Below are positions 1-8,343 of a stretch of DNA of 64,000 nucleotides, one piece after another. Position 1 is the stretch's first letter; every line of letters starts with the position of its first letter. Source of the stretch: Candidatus Sumerlaea chitinivorans (GTDB taxonomy: Bacteria > Sumerlaeota > Sumerlaeia > Sumerlaeales > Sumerlaeaceae); the NCBI GenBank assembly GCA_003290465.1, contig CP030759.1:2108001-2172000 (forward strand), written 5' to 3'. The notes beneath the pieces were generated by a model. That model searched no databases and was not told the DNA's origin. It worked only from the letters and a program-made list of their open reading frames with translations. The translations under genes and the position numbers were made by a program.

Positions 1-823
1 CCTTCGCCGCCGACTCTTCGGCACCCCGAAGCACCGCCACACTATCAAGCATCTCCGTGACTGGGATGGGCGAAACCCGAGTACAGAAAAACTCGAGTAC
101 TGCTCGCATTAGATTTTCATAGAATTCCTCGTAGCGAGTCACAGTGGCCACATGGTAGCGATTCGCACTGAGGATCCCGACTTGCCACGGAACGGCTTCC
201 TGCTGATTCTCGGCACTGCGTACCTCGATGAACGCACGCACGTCACCGGCGTCGAGCGTGACAAGACGAGCATGGGCATCGCCGGTATCACGAACTCGCT
301 GCACAGGCCGCCCCAAAACCCGAAGTGCGGGTGCGAGCGTGTGGATGCCGTAGCCAGCCCAGTTCCCAAATCCTCGTGAGAACACCGATTCGACTGGTCC
401 CGCCAAGCCAGCCAACAGTTGCTCAAGTTCGGATGCAAATCGCAAGGCTGAGCTGCTCATAATTGGCGTGCCGTGGCGCTCGGCCAACTCCACCATTGCT
501 TCCGAATCGGCAACGGTTTCGGCCAGGACTTTGTCCACAAACACGGGCTTGCCAGAGGCGAGGGCCGCCTGGGCGAGGGGGCGATGGGCTTCAAAATTGT
601 CAGGGGCAAGAACAAGAATAGCATCGCTTTTTTCGACAACCTCTTCTGGAGAAGCGGCCCGTGAGACGCCGTGCGTGGCGCACCAGTCCTCCCCCGACGT
701 CGGAGCGCATTCATAAGCAGCACAAAGCTCTACTGAACCCTGACCAATCTTCTCGACCAACAGTCGACGAAAAACCTCAGCATGGTAATTATGTAAGTGG
801 TGATCAATGAATCCAACTTTCAC
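1..823 (-). CDS. Gfo/Idh/MocA-family oxidoreductase, 3' end outside window
   Basis: The frame reads from a GTG at 823 to the window edge, giving the first 274 residues. A GGGAGG sits about 10 nt before the GTG. The fold is suggested by an N-terminal beta strand (MKVGFID), a middle 'ILVLAPDNFEAHRPLAQAAL' stretch with 'GKPVFVDKVLA' (the usual GKPVxxEKPxA region) and a following 'AERHGTPIMSSSALRF'. The classical GxGxxG nucleotide loop is replaced by 'IDHHLHNYH' and the EKP lysine motif reads DKV, so cofactor use or catalysis may be altered. Such proteins usually oxidise or reduce sugars with NAD(P). Family assignment is fairly safe; the substrate cannot be told. Confidence 0.75.
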   Translation of the reverse strand, partial: MKVGFIDHHLHNYHAEVFRRLLVEKIGQGSVELCAAYECAPTSGEDWCATHGVSRAASPEEVVEKSDAILVLAPDNFEAHRPLAQAALASGKPVFVDKVLAETVADSEAMVELAERHGTPIMSSSALRFASELEQLLAGLAGPVESVFSRGFGNWAGYGIHTLAPALRVLGRPVQRVRDTGDAHARLVTLDAGDVRAFIEVRSAENQQEAVPWQVGILSANRYHVATVTRYEEFYENLMRAVLEFFCTRVSPIPVTEMLDSVAVLRGAEESAAK

Positions 824-920
824 TTCCGGCTAAACCTCCCATTATTTTGATCACGAAATATCGCCCAAAATCCAAATGCAAGGAGGATTTCCAGGGGCAA
901 TTTACAGTAATTTAGGTAAC

Positions 921-955
921 AAAAAAGCGCCTTCCGACTGTTTGCCGGAAGGCGC
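921..955 (-). terminator. Rho-independent terminator of the DUF5666 gene
   Basis: Inverted repeat 927-936 with 946-955 (GCGCCTTCCG / CGGAAGGCGC, 10 bp perfect, 9-nt loop), followed on the minus strand by six T (921-926). It lies about 90 nt after the stop of the DUF5666 gene and before the Gfo/Idh gene, so it separates the two transcripts. Confidence 0.85.
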
Positions 956-1042
956 CCAAGCCACCGTAAGGTTCGACTACTTCACGATGTACGTCGAGCG
1001 CGAGTGGGGGAGTACACCATTCAGTGGCCCTCTAAGGCGACC

Positions 1043-2110
1043 TCAACGACGCTTCGCTTCAATCTTCACTGCAATCAGCGTAGTGGAAACATATTTGGCC
1101 TCGGCTTTATCGCCAACCTGAAGATCCGCGAGTGTGGCTTGCCGGCCATTACGTTTGATGGAAGTCGTCGAGTCAACCAGTAAGGTGACTGGTGCCCCAC
1201 CTCTCTTTGGCGTAATCGTCACTGAGTTGAGTCCGAGGTCAACGCCGCTAATCGTCCCCTCGACTTTAGCCAAGCCGGGGGCAGGAGATGGAGGTGTCGC
1301 GCTTTTCGCTTTGATCTTAAGGGCGACGCCTGTCACCGGGTCGTACTTAGCCTCGCACTTATCTCCCACTTGAAGGTCGCTCAGAGTGGCTGCCATCTCA
1401 TTGCGGGTGATGGAAGTGGTCGAGTCTACCAGTAGGGTGACTGGAGCTCCACCGCTCTTCGGCGTGATGGTCACTGAGTTGAGTCCGAGGTCAAGGCCGC
1501 TAATCGTCCCCTCGACTTCCGCTAACCCGGGGCCAGGGGGTGGAAGCGTGGCGCTCTTCGCCTCAATCTTGATGGCGACAGAGGTCGTCGGATTGTATTT
1601 CACCTCGACGCAATCGCCAACCTGAATATCGGCTAACGTAGCTGGCGCATCGTCCCGCTCGATCTTGGTGGTTGCGTCCACTTGAACCGTGACCGAGCCA
1701 CTCGTCAACGTGGACGTAACAGTCAATGTCCCGAGTAGGGGATCCACTGCTGTAACCGTGCCCTTAACTTCTGCCGTTGGCGTCGAGCCACTCCCCGGCG
1801 ACTTCACCTCGATCTTGCTCGCAACAAGCGTCGTGGGATTATACTTCACTTCTACAGAATCCCCCACCAGAAGGTCGGCAAGTCCTGCCGCTCGCCTGTT
1901 ACGCGTGATTCGGGTCGAAGCATCCACAGTGACCGTGACGTCCGCTCCTCCACGTGCGGGCGTCACAGTCACTGTGCTGCCGATTAGGTCAATGGCACTG
2001 ATCGTTCCTTTGACCTTCACTCCGGCGCGATCCGCCACCGCTGGAAGCGCCAAGGCAACAATGGCTGCAAGGATTAGGCCCCTTGCTAAGGCCTTTGCTA
2101 AACTTCTCAT
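1043..2110 (-). CDS. Secreted protein with four tandem DUF5666 domains
   Basis: 355 residues from an ATG at 2110 preceded by an almost ideal AAGGAGGT. A longer frame to 2191 exists, but this start begins directly with a signal peptide (MRSLAKALARGLILAAIVALALPAVA). The mature protein is four consecutive units of about 75-80 residues, each with the pattern 'vkGTIsaiDl...SvTvtp..GGapVTvlVDs.TsItRN...AtLaDLqVGDk.eaKYdP.T.vA.KIeaKs', separated by short Pro/Ser-rich linkers. This is the DUF5666 beta-barrel repeat. Units 3 and 4 are nearly identical, suggesting recent duplication. Function unknown; it is exported and may be a carbohydrate- or metal-binding wall protein. A terminator follows the gene. 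Confidence 0.88.
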   Translation of the reverse strand: MRSLAKALARGLILAAIVALALPAVADRAGVKVKGTISAIDLIGSTVTVTPARGGADVTVTVDASTRITRNRRAAGLADLLVGDSVEVKYNPTTLVASKIEVKSPGSGSTPTAEVKGTVTAVDPLLGTLTVTSTLTSGSVTVQVDATTKIERDDAPATLADIQVGDCVEVKYNPTTSVAIKIEAKSATLPPPGPGLAEVEGTISGLDLGLNSVTITPKSGGAPVTLLVDSTTSITRNEMAATLSDLQVGDKCEAKYDPVTGVALKIKAKSATPPSPAPGLAKVEGTISGVDLGLNSVTITPKRGGAPVTLLVDSTTSIKRNGRQATLADLQVGDKAEAKYVSTTLIAVKIEAKRR

Positions 2111-2427
2111 AATGTACCTCCTTGGTATTAATTTTGAACCCTTCATCGGGGCACACCTAAGACATAGTTTGCAAGAAAAAAAACATCTCATTGCAAGAAA
2201 AAAAACATCTCACATCTGGATGGATTTTGAAATTCGGCCCGAACCTTGGGTTGTCTGCATTCGCGGTATAAGAATCGAATCCTATACGAGTCGAGTCACA
2301 CAACAGTGGGGACGAATTCTCCAGTTGAATCGATAGATCAAGGCACGTTGTTCCGCGTTGCGAATTCCAATTGCCCACAAGTTCGCTCGTCGATAAGCAA
2401 GTTAGGTACGATCGAGAACACGAAACG
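2111..2427. other. Divergent intergenic region between DUF5666 gene and rlmD
   Basis: 317 bp without a convincing gene. It must hold the promoters of both neighbours. Its notable content is a perfect 22-bp tandem duplication (listed separately) with A8 tracts. No confident -35/-10 pair could be assigned by eye on either strand. Confidence 0.6.
2169..2212. repeat. Perfect 22-bp tandem duplication with A8 tract
   Basis: Bases 2169-2190 and 2191-2212 are identical, each starting TTGCAAG, then A8, then CATCTCA. On the minus strand the units read TGAGATG-T8-CTTGCAA and lie 59 nt upstream of the DUF5666 start. They may be duplicated promoter or regulator sites, or a replication slippage product. 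Confidence 0.85.
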
Positions 2428-3819
2428 ATGCTAAAAAAAGGCCAAGAAACAGAAGTTACGATTGAGCGTCTTGCATTTGGTGGGCGCGGTGTTGCGCGAG
2501 TGAACGGGTTTGTGGTTTTCGTGGACGCTGCTGCACCGGCGGAGCGTGCGCGCGTGCGTATCACACGTGTAAAACCGCAGTATGCCGAGGCACAGTTGAC
2601 GGAAATCCTCCAGCCTTCCGGCGCTCGAGTGGAACCGCCCTGCCCGCTTTTTGGCCGCTGCGGCGGGTGCAAGCTCCAACACATCACGTATGAGGAGCAA
2701 CTTCGGCAGAAACAAAGTCAGGTGGAAGAAACCCTCCAACACCTCGGCGGAGTGGAGGTACCTTCGCCGCAGCCGATTCTCCCCTCACCCGAGCAGTGGG
2801 GGTATCGAAATAAAATGGAGTTTGCCATCGGGAAGGCATCCGACGGCCGCATCGCAATCGGTTTCCACACTCCCGGCGATTTCCGCACCGTTCTCGATGT
2901 TGAGCGGTGCTTGCTGCAATCGGACCAGCTGAATGCGGTCCTTGAGTTTTTTCGCCACGAGTTGGATGCACTTGCGAGGCGCGAACCAGAGTTTGCGGTG
3001 CCGTATGATCCGGTCAGCCACGAGGGCGTGTTGCGCCACCTCATTTTGCGCGAGAGCAAATCCAGTGGCCAGTTTCTCGCTGCACTCTTGACCGCGGAGA
3101 AGAATTCGCGCGCGATCCCTGACCTTGCTCAGAAACTGCTACGGACGTTCCCCTCATGCCGCGGATTCATTTGGGGGCTCAATCGCGGAGTGAGTGATGT
3201 GGCGCGTATGGAAGAAAAGGTTTTCCAGTTGGGTGAAGGCTGGATGGAGGAACGTCTTGGCGACAAACGCTATCGTGTCTCCATGTTCTCCTTCTTTCAG
3301 ACCAATTCCCGCGCGGCAAAGGCACTCTATGACGTCGTGCGCGAGTTTGCTGAGCTGTCGGGGCGCGAACAGGTGCTCGACGCCTACTGCGGCACCGGCT
3401 CGATCGGCATCTACCTTGCGGACGCTGCCCAACGGGTCATCGGAATCGAGGTGGTGCGCGAAGCTGTTTGGGATGCCCGGCACAATGCCCAGCTCAACAA
3501 CGCAACCAATTGCGTTTTTCTCGCGGGCGAGATGCGCGAGGTCCTCCCCACCGTGCCAACAATCGTGGGAGGCAAGTTCGATCGCGTGATTCTCGACCCA
3601 CCGCGCGGCGGCATGGACAAACGTTCTCTCAAGCTCCTCATTGGCATCGGCGCACCGATCCTCGTATACGTTTCGTGCAATCCTGCAACTCTTGCCCGCG
3701 ACACGGCCACGCTTGTGGCCGCAGGTTACCGCCCGGAACGAGCCCAACCGGTGGACATGTTTCCACACACACATCATGTCGAAACGGTTGTAAAGTTTCG
3801 GCGGGAGATATCACCATGA
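2428..3819 (+). CDS. rlmD: 23S rRNA (uracil-C5)-methyltransferase, RlmD/RumA type
   Basis: 463 residues from the ATG at 2428, where the TRAM domain begins; a frame open to 2371 is probably untranslated. Residues 1-65 form the TRAM RNA-binding domain. C72, C78 and C81 (CPLFGRCGGC) plus a later Cys in 'VERC' are the 4Fe-4S ligands of RlmD-type enzymes. The SAM motif 'VLDAYCGTGSIG' lies near residue 320, 'DPPRGG' follows, and 'VSCNPATLARD' carries the catalytic cysteine. It methylates a uridine of 23S rRNA using SAM. RlmD and RlmC/TrmA-like specificity cannot be fully separated by eye. The stop overlaps the next gene by 4 nt (ATGA). Confidence 0.92.
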   Translation: MLKKGQETEVTIERLAFGGRGVARVNGFVVFVDAAAPAERARVRITRVKPQYAEAQLTEILQPSGARVEPPCPLFGRCGGCKLQHITYEEQLRQKQSQVEETLQHLGGVEVPSPQPILPSPEQWGYRNKMEFAIGKASDGRIAIGFHTPGDFRTVLDVERCLLQSDQLNAVLEFFRHELDALARREPEFAVPYDPVSHEGVLRHLILRESKSSGQFLAALLTAEKNSRAIPDLAQKLLRTFPSCRGFIWGLNRGVSDVARMEEKVFQLGEGWMEERLGDKRYRVSMFSFFQTNSRAAKALYDVVREFAELSGREQVLDAYCGTGSIGIYLADAAQRVIGIEVVREAVWDARHNAQLNNATNCVFLAGEMREVLPTVPTIVGGKFDRVILDPPRGGMDKRSLKLLIGIGAPILVYVSCNPATLARDTATLVAAGYRPERAQPVDMFPHTHHVETVVKFRREISP

Positions 3820-4625
3820 GAGAAAACACCATCCGGCGTCCGATCCGGCTTCTTGTTTTTGACATTGATGGCTGCTTATCGCGTGGCAGCATGCACCCGT
3901 TTGACCTTGCTGTTCTTCAGGCCCTGCGCGATGCAAACATGCAGGCGCGCACCGATCCCGCTGTACCGGCAGTGACGTTTTGCACTGGCCGGCCCCAGCC
4001 GTATGTTGAGTGCTTGATCCAAGCGACTGCAGGCTACATCCCGGCGCTGTGCGAAGGGGGTACGGTCCTATTCGACCCGGTCAGCCATGCAGTGCTCACG
4101 CACGCAAGTTTTGGCCCGCGCGAAGAACGCTTGCTCGCCCTCTTGCGCGAACGCGTTGAGCGCGAACTCGTAGATGAACACGTGATGTTCGAACCGGGCA
4201 AGGTCACGCACCTCACCCTCCTCGTCACTTCGCCGCGCTCACCACAAGAACTCCTGCCCGCCGCCATGGAAATTGCCGCGGCATTCCCGAATGAGTTCGA
4301 TGTGGAGACGACGCGCATTTGTGTGCATTTTCTTTTCAAACATCTCCACAAGGGCACAGGTGTCGAATGGCTAAGCCAACACACGGGTGTGGCGCCTGAA
4401 GAGATGGCCGGGATGGGGGACGCCCGCCCCGATATCACGTTCTTAGAAAAAATGGGAATTGCCGGAGCGCCCGCCAATGCGCACGAGGACGTCAAAGCCG
4501 TAGCGGATTTTGTGAGTGCGCATGAGGACGCTCAAGGAGCGATCGATTTCTTAAATTACGTGATTGCTCAAAACCAACGAGTTTTGAATGATGGCGTCAC
4601 GGAAGGGAGTGGTCGCGAACTATGA
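3816..4625 (+). CDS. HAD-superfamily phosphatase (Cof / phosphoglycolate phosphatase-like)
   Basis: 269 residues starting at an ATG that overlaps the rlmD stop (ATGA). The N-terminal 'LLVFDIDGCL' is HAD motif I with the nucleophilic and acid Asp pair; 'FCTGRPQPYV' is motif II; the conserved Lys is probably in 'FKHLHKG'; 'GMGDARPDITFLE' is motif IV. The cap sits between motifs II and IV, the C2 arrangement of Cof-type and sucrose-phosphatase-like enzymes. The substrate is unknown, most likely a small phosphorylated sugar or acid such as phosphoglycolate. Its end overlaps aroE by 4 nt, so the three genes should be translationally coupled. Confidence 0.85.
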   Translation: MRENTIRRPIRLLVFDIDGCLSRGSMHPFDLAVLQALRDANMQARTDPAVPAVTFCTGRPQPYVECLIQATAGYIPALCEGGTVLFDPVSHAVLTHASFGPREERLLALLRERVERELVDEHVMFEPGKVTHLTLLVTSPRSPQELLPAAMEIAAAFPNEFDVETTRICVHFLFKHLHKGTGVEWLSQHTGVAPEEMAGMGDARPDITFLEKMGIAGAPANAHEDVKAVADFVSAHEDAQGAIDFLNYVIAQNQRVLNDGVTEGSGREL

Positions 4626-5506
4626 CGACTGACGGAGTGCGAGCCTCGACTCAGATGGTTGGAATCCTTGGCTGGCCGGTGCGCCATTCGCTGAGTCCAG
4701 TGATGCACAATGCAGAGTTTCGGCGCTTGGGGCTCGACTATGTGTACTTGGCATGGGAGGTCGCACCTGAGTTTCTGGAACAGGCCGCGAAAGGGCTGCG
4801 CGCGCTGGGGGCTGTCGGCTACAACGTCACGATTCCCCACAAACAGGCGATCGTCACGTGCCTGGATGAGTTGAGTGCCGAAGCAAAGATGATCGGCGCT
4901 GTGAACGTGGTATGCCTCAAGGATGGACGAGCCATCGGTTACAACACGGACGCGGCAGGCTGGCGCGACGACATCGAACAAGACATTCCCTTGGCTGGGC
5001 GCTCGCTTTTCCTGATTGGAGCCGGCGGAGCAGCGCGCGCCGTGGCGGTGGGTGCCTGTCTGGCAGGGGTGCGCCGCATCGTCATCTGCAATCGCCGGTA
5101 CGAGACTGCGGAGGCATTGGCCGAAGTTTTGCGTCACCACTTCCCTGAACTGCAGGTCGAATGTGGGGGCCCGACAAGCGATGAATGCCATCAACGCATT
5201 TGCGAATGCGACGTGATCGTAAACGCCACACCCGTGGGGATGGCTGGGCATGGCGGCTCTCCCATCCCGGCAGAATGGCTCGCTCCGACGCATTACGTTT
5301 ACGACACTGTTTACACCCCAGCGGAAACGCCCCTCCTGAGAGCAGCACGTGAGCGGGGCTGCAAGACACGCAATGGAATTGGGATGCTTGTGCGGCAAGG
5401 TGCCCGTGCCTTCCGGCTTTGGACAGGTGTGGACCCAGACATCACCGAAATGGAGAAAACGCTGGTCCGTGCCTTGACGAGCTCGGGTTCTCCGGAGGGC
5501 ACGTGA
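4622..5506 (+). CDS. aroE: Shikimate dehydrogenase
   Basis: 294 residues. It reduces 3-dehydroshikimate to shikimate with NADPH in aromatic amino acid synthesis. Substrate-site motifs are clear: 'GWPVRHSLSPVMHN' near residue 18, 'YNVTIPHKQ' with the catalytic Lys, and 'NTDAAGW'. The nucleotide loop is 'GAGGAARAVA', followed by 'NATPVGM' and 'YDTVYTPAETPLL', all standard for AroE. Length is slightly above the usual 270-285. The start overlaps the preceding HAD gene (ATGA), and GGGAG precedes it by 11 nt. A terminator-like hairpin lies 165 nt downstream. No other shikimate gene is in the window. Confidence 0.95.
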   Translation: MTTDGVRASTQMVGILGWPVRHSLSPVMHNAEFRRLGLDYVYLAWEVAPEFLEQAAKGLRALGAVGYNVTIPHKQAIVTCLDELSAEAKMIGAVNVVCLKDGRAIGYNTDAAGWRDDIEQDIPLAGRSLFLIGAGGAARAVAVGACLAGVRRIVICNRRYETAEALAEVLRHHFPELQVECGGPTSDECHQRICECDVIVNATPVGMAGHGGSPIPAEWLAPTHYVYDTVYTPAETPLLRAARERGCKTRNGIGMLVRQGARAFRLWTGVDPDITEMEKTLVRALTSSGSPEGT

Positions 5507-5669
5507 GGACGGGCTTGTGGCCGCCATGTTTTCCGGCGCACAAGAGAACTACGTAAGCGAGCTAAGAGTCCCGCCCCGAAAGCTGGAGAGCCGCTACAGG
5601 GACCAGAGATGGTTTATCCGTATTTGCCGTAGCAAACGCACGCACAGAATCCTGGATGGCAAGCGCTCC

Positions 5670-5693
5670 AACCGACAACGCTCGTCGGTTTTT
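5670..5693 (+). terminator. Probable terminator after aroE
   Basis: AACCGAC (5670-5676) pairs with GTCGGTT (5684-5690) around a 7-nt loop, and the T run spans 5689-5693. It lies between the convergent aroE and ccsA genes and is oriented to end the rlmD-HAD-aroE transcript. The T run is short. Confidence 0.55.
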
Positions 5694-5716
5694 CTGCGCA
5701 TGCGACTTCGGTGCCG

Positions 5717-7675
5717 TCAGCGAGAAATGGGCTCCGCGTAGGTGTGAAGCCCGCCAGCAAGACCCGGCAGGAACGAGACGCCGAAATAGGTGATGAGGAC
5801 CATGGCAAACCCAACCATCGAAGCCACCACCGCGCGGCGACCGGTCCAGCCGAGAATCATCCGAAGGTGCAGGTAGATCGTATAGGCGAACCAAGTGATA
5901 AGCGCCCACGTTTCCTTTGGGTCCCAGCTCCACGCGCGTCCCCACGCCGTGTCAGCCCATACCGCGCCAAGAAAGATTCCCAGCGTAAGAAGCGGCCACC
6001 CAACTTGAACGCAGCGGTAAATCATGACATCCAACGTTTCCTTGGGAGGCAGAGTGCGAAGAGGCTCTCGCCGAGCATCCTGCACAAGATAAAGCAGGGC
6101 AAACACGAACGCGAGTAGGAAGGCACCGTAGCTAATCAACAAGGACGTCACGTGGTAATTGAGCCACACGGAGTTGAGCACCGCGACGAGGGGCTCGACC
6201 TTGCGCATGTGCAAAGGTAAGCTGTTCGCCATCAGCATGCACGCCCAACCCGCAAGTGCAACGCCTGCCCCAACCCACCCACGACGCGTCACCCATTCAA
6301 ACACGAGCCCCAGCAATGCGAACGCCCCCATGGTGAACGTGATGGACTCATACAGGTTCGAGACGGGCATTCGTCCGCCAAGCCGATAGCGAATCACCAA
6401 TCCAAGTATCAGAAGGAGTGCAGCGGTAAGTTTGGCCACGAACGCCACAGTATAAGCCCACCTGCCGGCCGCACTCTGTTTGGCTTCTGTGTGTACCGAT
6501 TGGGTCGTCTCCGTCAGTAATGCTTCCGACGCTGGAGTGAGTGCACGCACGTGAGGTTGGGTAGGCTCCACAGGGGCTGCTTCCTGTGGCATCCCCTCAT
6601 TTGACGCAGGGGGTTCAGGCGACGCCGCTCCGCTCCGGCTGGCCCGCCAGAAATAGACAAGAAAAAAGACAAAGGCAATTGCATAGGCCCAAGCCGCTTT
6701 TTGAAATGGATGAAACCGGGTGTTGAAATAATCCAATGCGAGCAAATCGCGTGGCATATAGCTGGGCAGGTCGCGCACGCTGGCACGGAATTTTTCGAAC
6801 TGCTGCCGGAGCTCTTCCCCACCGTTGCCCTCCACAATCGTCGCACGCAGGGCAGCGTGCAGATCGCGCGCAGCACCGATGTAGGGCAATTCGTCGCTCT
6901 CCTGCGCCAACCGAGAAGCCACGTCAGGAGATTCCGCAAGGTCCGGCCGCTCCAGCACAAAAGGCGAGACCCACAGAGACTCGTTGGGCCCCACTGGCAC
7001 AATGCGAAATTCCGTCGGCAGGTTCAAAAACGATGCCACGCGATAGGCAAACTTTTTGACGGCCTTTTGCATGGCTGGCTCAAGCTCCGCAATCGCAGCA
7101 TCCCCGCGACTCAGATAACCTATCACCAACTGCTGCGCTTCAGGGGTCCGCATGACCCAAGCGGGGCTCACGCGGTGGCGGCGTCCATCCGAGAAACCCA
7201 GAAGCTTTGCTAACTCGGGGTTCTCAATCGGCAAGAGCGGCACGTCCATCCACTCGCGATGACGATACGCAATCGAGAGCGCCAGGGCTAAAGGATCACA
7301 CTTTTCGAATCGGGCCTTCCCTGTGATGGCGGCCACTTGGATCTCGGCCCATGTGCGCGCCGAGTAATTCCACCCCTCACTCTGGACCGCAAGCCACTCC
7401 ACCCCCGCGGAACGAAGCGACTCCGCAAGCGTCGGTGGACAAAGCTCAACGAGACCAGCAGAAGATGGAACTACCTTTGCTGCTGTGAGGGGCTGAGTCG
7501 TAGCGACGCGCTCCCATTGCGGCGTTCCGTGAAGCGTCACCTGCTGAGTGCGGTCTGTATCCGCGATATATTCCGCCCGTACTTCGCTTAGAGAAGCTAT
7601 AGAGAGGCCCCCCACCAGCACCACGATAGGAGCGATGGTAAACAGACAATCAAATCTGACCCGAGTTTGTGCCAT
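5717..7675 (-). CDS. ccsA: Cytochrome c biogenesis protein CcsA/ResC (system II haem handling)
   Basis: 652 residues from the ATG at 7675 (a TTG at 7684 is in frame; no good ribosome site is seen for either). An N-terminal membrane segment is followed by a periplasmic region of about 270 residues, a transmembrane helix near residue 330, an Ala/Pro/Glu-rich linker, and a C-terminal block of about seven helices. Near residue 590 is the haem-binding WWD-type motif, 'WADTAWGRAWSWDPKETWA'. Histidines in 'NSLPLHMRK' and near the end ('GGLHTYAE') fit haem axial ligands. The protein should export or hold haem for attachment to apocytochrome c. The long N-terminal periplasmic extension resembles the planctomycete form. 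The partner CcsB/ResB is not in the window. Confidence 0.88.
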   Translation of the reverse strand: MAQTRVRFDCLFTIAPIVVLVGGLSIASLSEVRAEYIADTDRTQQVTLHGTPQWERVATTQPLTAAKVVPSSAGLVELCPPTLAESLRSAGVEWLAVQSEGWNYSARTWAEIQVAAITGKARFEKCDPLALALSIAYRHREWMDVPLLPIENPELAKLLGFSDGRRHRVSPAWVMRTPEAQQLVIGYLSRGDAAIAELEPAMQKAVKKFAYRVASFLNLPTEFRIVPVGPNESLWVSPFVLERPDLAESPDVASRLAQESDELPYIGAARDLHAALRATIVEGNGGEELRQQFEKFRASVRDLPSYMPRDLLALDYFNTRFHPFQKAAWAYAIAFVFFLVYFWRASRSGAASPEPPASNEGMPQEAAPVEPTQPHVRALTPASEALLTETTQSVHTEAKQSAAGRWAYTVAFVAKLTAALLLILGLVIRYRLGGRMPVSNLYESITFTMGAFALLGLVFEWVTRRGWVGAGVALAGWACMLMANSLPLHMRKVEPLVAVLNSVWLNYHVTSLLISYGAFLLAFVFALLYLVQDARREPLRTLPPKETLDVMIYRCVQVGWPLLTLGIFLGAVWADTAWGRAWSWDPKETWALITWFAYTIYLHLRMILGWTGRRAVVASMVGFAMVLITYFGVSFLPGLAGGLHTYAEPISR

Positions 7676-7915
7676 TTTGCACAAAGTATATAGTGTTGCG
7701 CTTGACCCTATTCAGAAAGCCTTCCGGGCTCTTTCACAGCACTGGGGGAAAAACCCTGCCGTTTCAGCAGGTTGAGGGGCGCGGATGTCTGCCTATGGTC
7801 GGCTTGCTGTTAGCTTGCAGTGCGCAGAGCTTATCGGGCGTCGGACAATCGTTCCTCACCGCGATTGCGCGGGTGCAAATTGACTTTTCGTCCCTGCCCT
7901 ATCATGCGGCAAACA

Positions 7916-8293
7916 TTAGTCTTCGATAATAATGTCGATTGGGTGGATGCCGCGCCCGCCCGTCACGACGCACGGTTCTCCACACTGGGGACACTCCACG
8001 ACCGGCTCGGCTTGGTGGCCGTCAGCCTCGCCGACCCCGATATCTCCACTATGACCACACTTTGCACAGGTAATACGAGCCGGCACGATTTCGAGGTCGA
8101 GACGCGCCCCCTCGAGCAGTGTCCCCTGAGTCAGCGATGTGAAGGCCTGAGCAAAACTTTCAGAGGAGTGGATATCGAGGGCGCCAACCTTCAGCTTCAC
8201 TTCCTTCACCGCACCTTGCTGGGTCACGCCTTCGCGCTTTAGGCTATCGAGAATCGCGCCAACAACGTCCTCCATGAGGCTATACTCGTGCAT
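7916..8293 (-). CDS. hypA: Nickel metallochaperone HypA/HybF
   Basis: 125 residues, typical length. It delivers nickel to [NiFe]-hydrogenase (or, in some bacteria, urease) maturation together with HypB. The N-terminal 'MHE' supplies the Ni ligand His2. The zinc ribbon uses C76/C79 (CAKC) and C101/C104 (CPQC). AAAGGAG precedes the ATG by 4-5 nt. No hydrogenase or other hyp gene is present here, so the gene is solitary. It lies 50 nt upstream of the ugd stop on the same strand, and co-transcription is possible but uninformative. Confidence 0.93.
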   Translation of the reverse strand: MHEYSLMEDVVGAILDSLKREGVTQQGAVKEVKLKVGALDIHSSESFAQAFTSLTQGTLLEGARLDLEIVPARITCAKCGHSGDIGVGEADGHQAEPVVECPQCGEPCVVTGGRGIHPIDIIIED

Positions 8294-8343
8294 GGGTCTC
8301 CTTTCTTTTGCGCCGCAAGTCCGCGCCAGCAGCGCTACCGATT

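Noticed and set aside
3468-3815. Upstream extension of the HAD phosphatase frame
   Set aside because: It lies within rlmD in another frame and HAD motif I begins right after the ATG at 3816.
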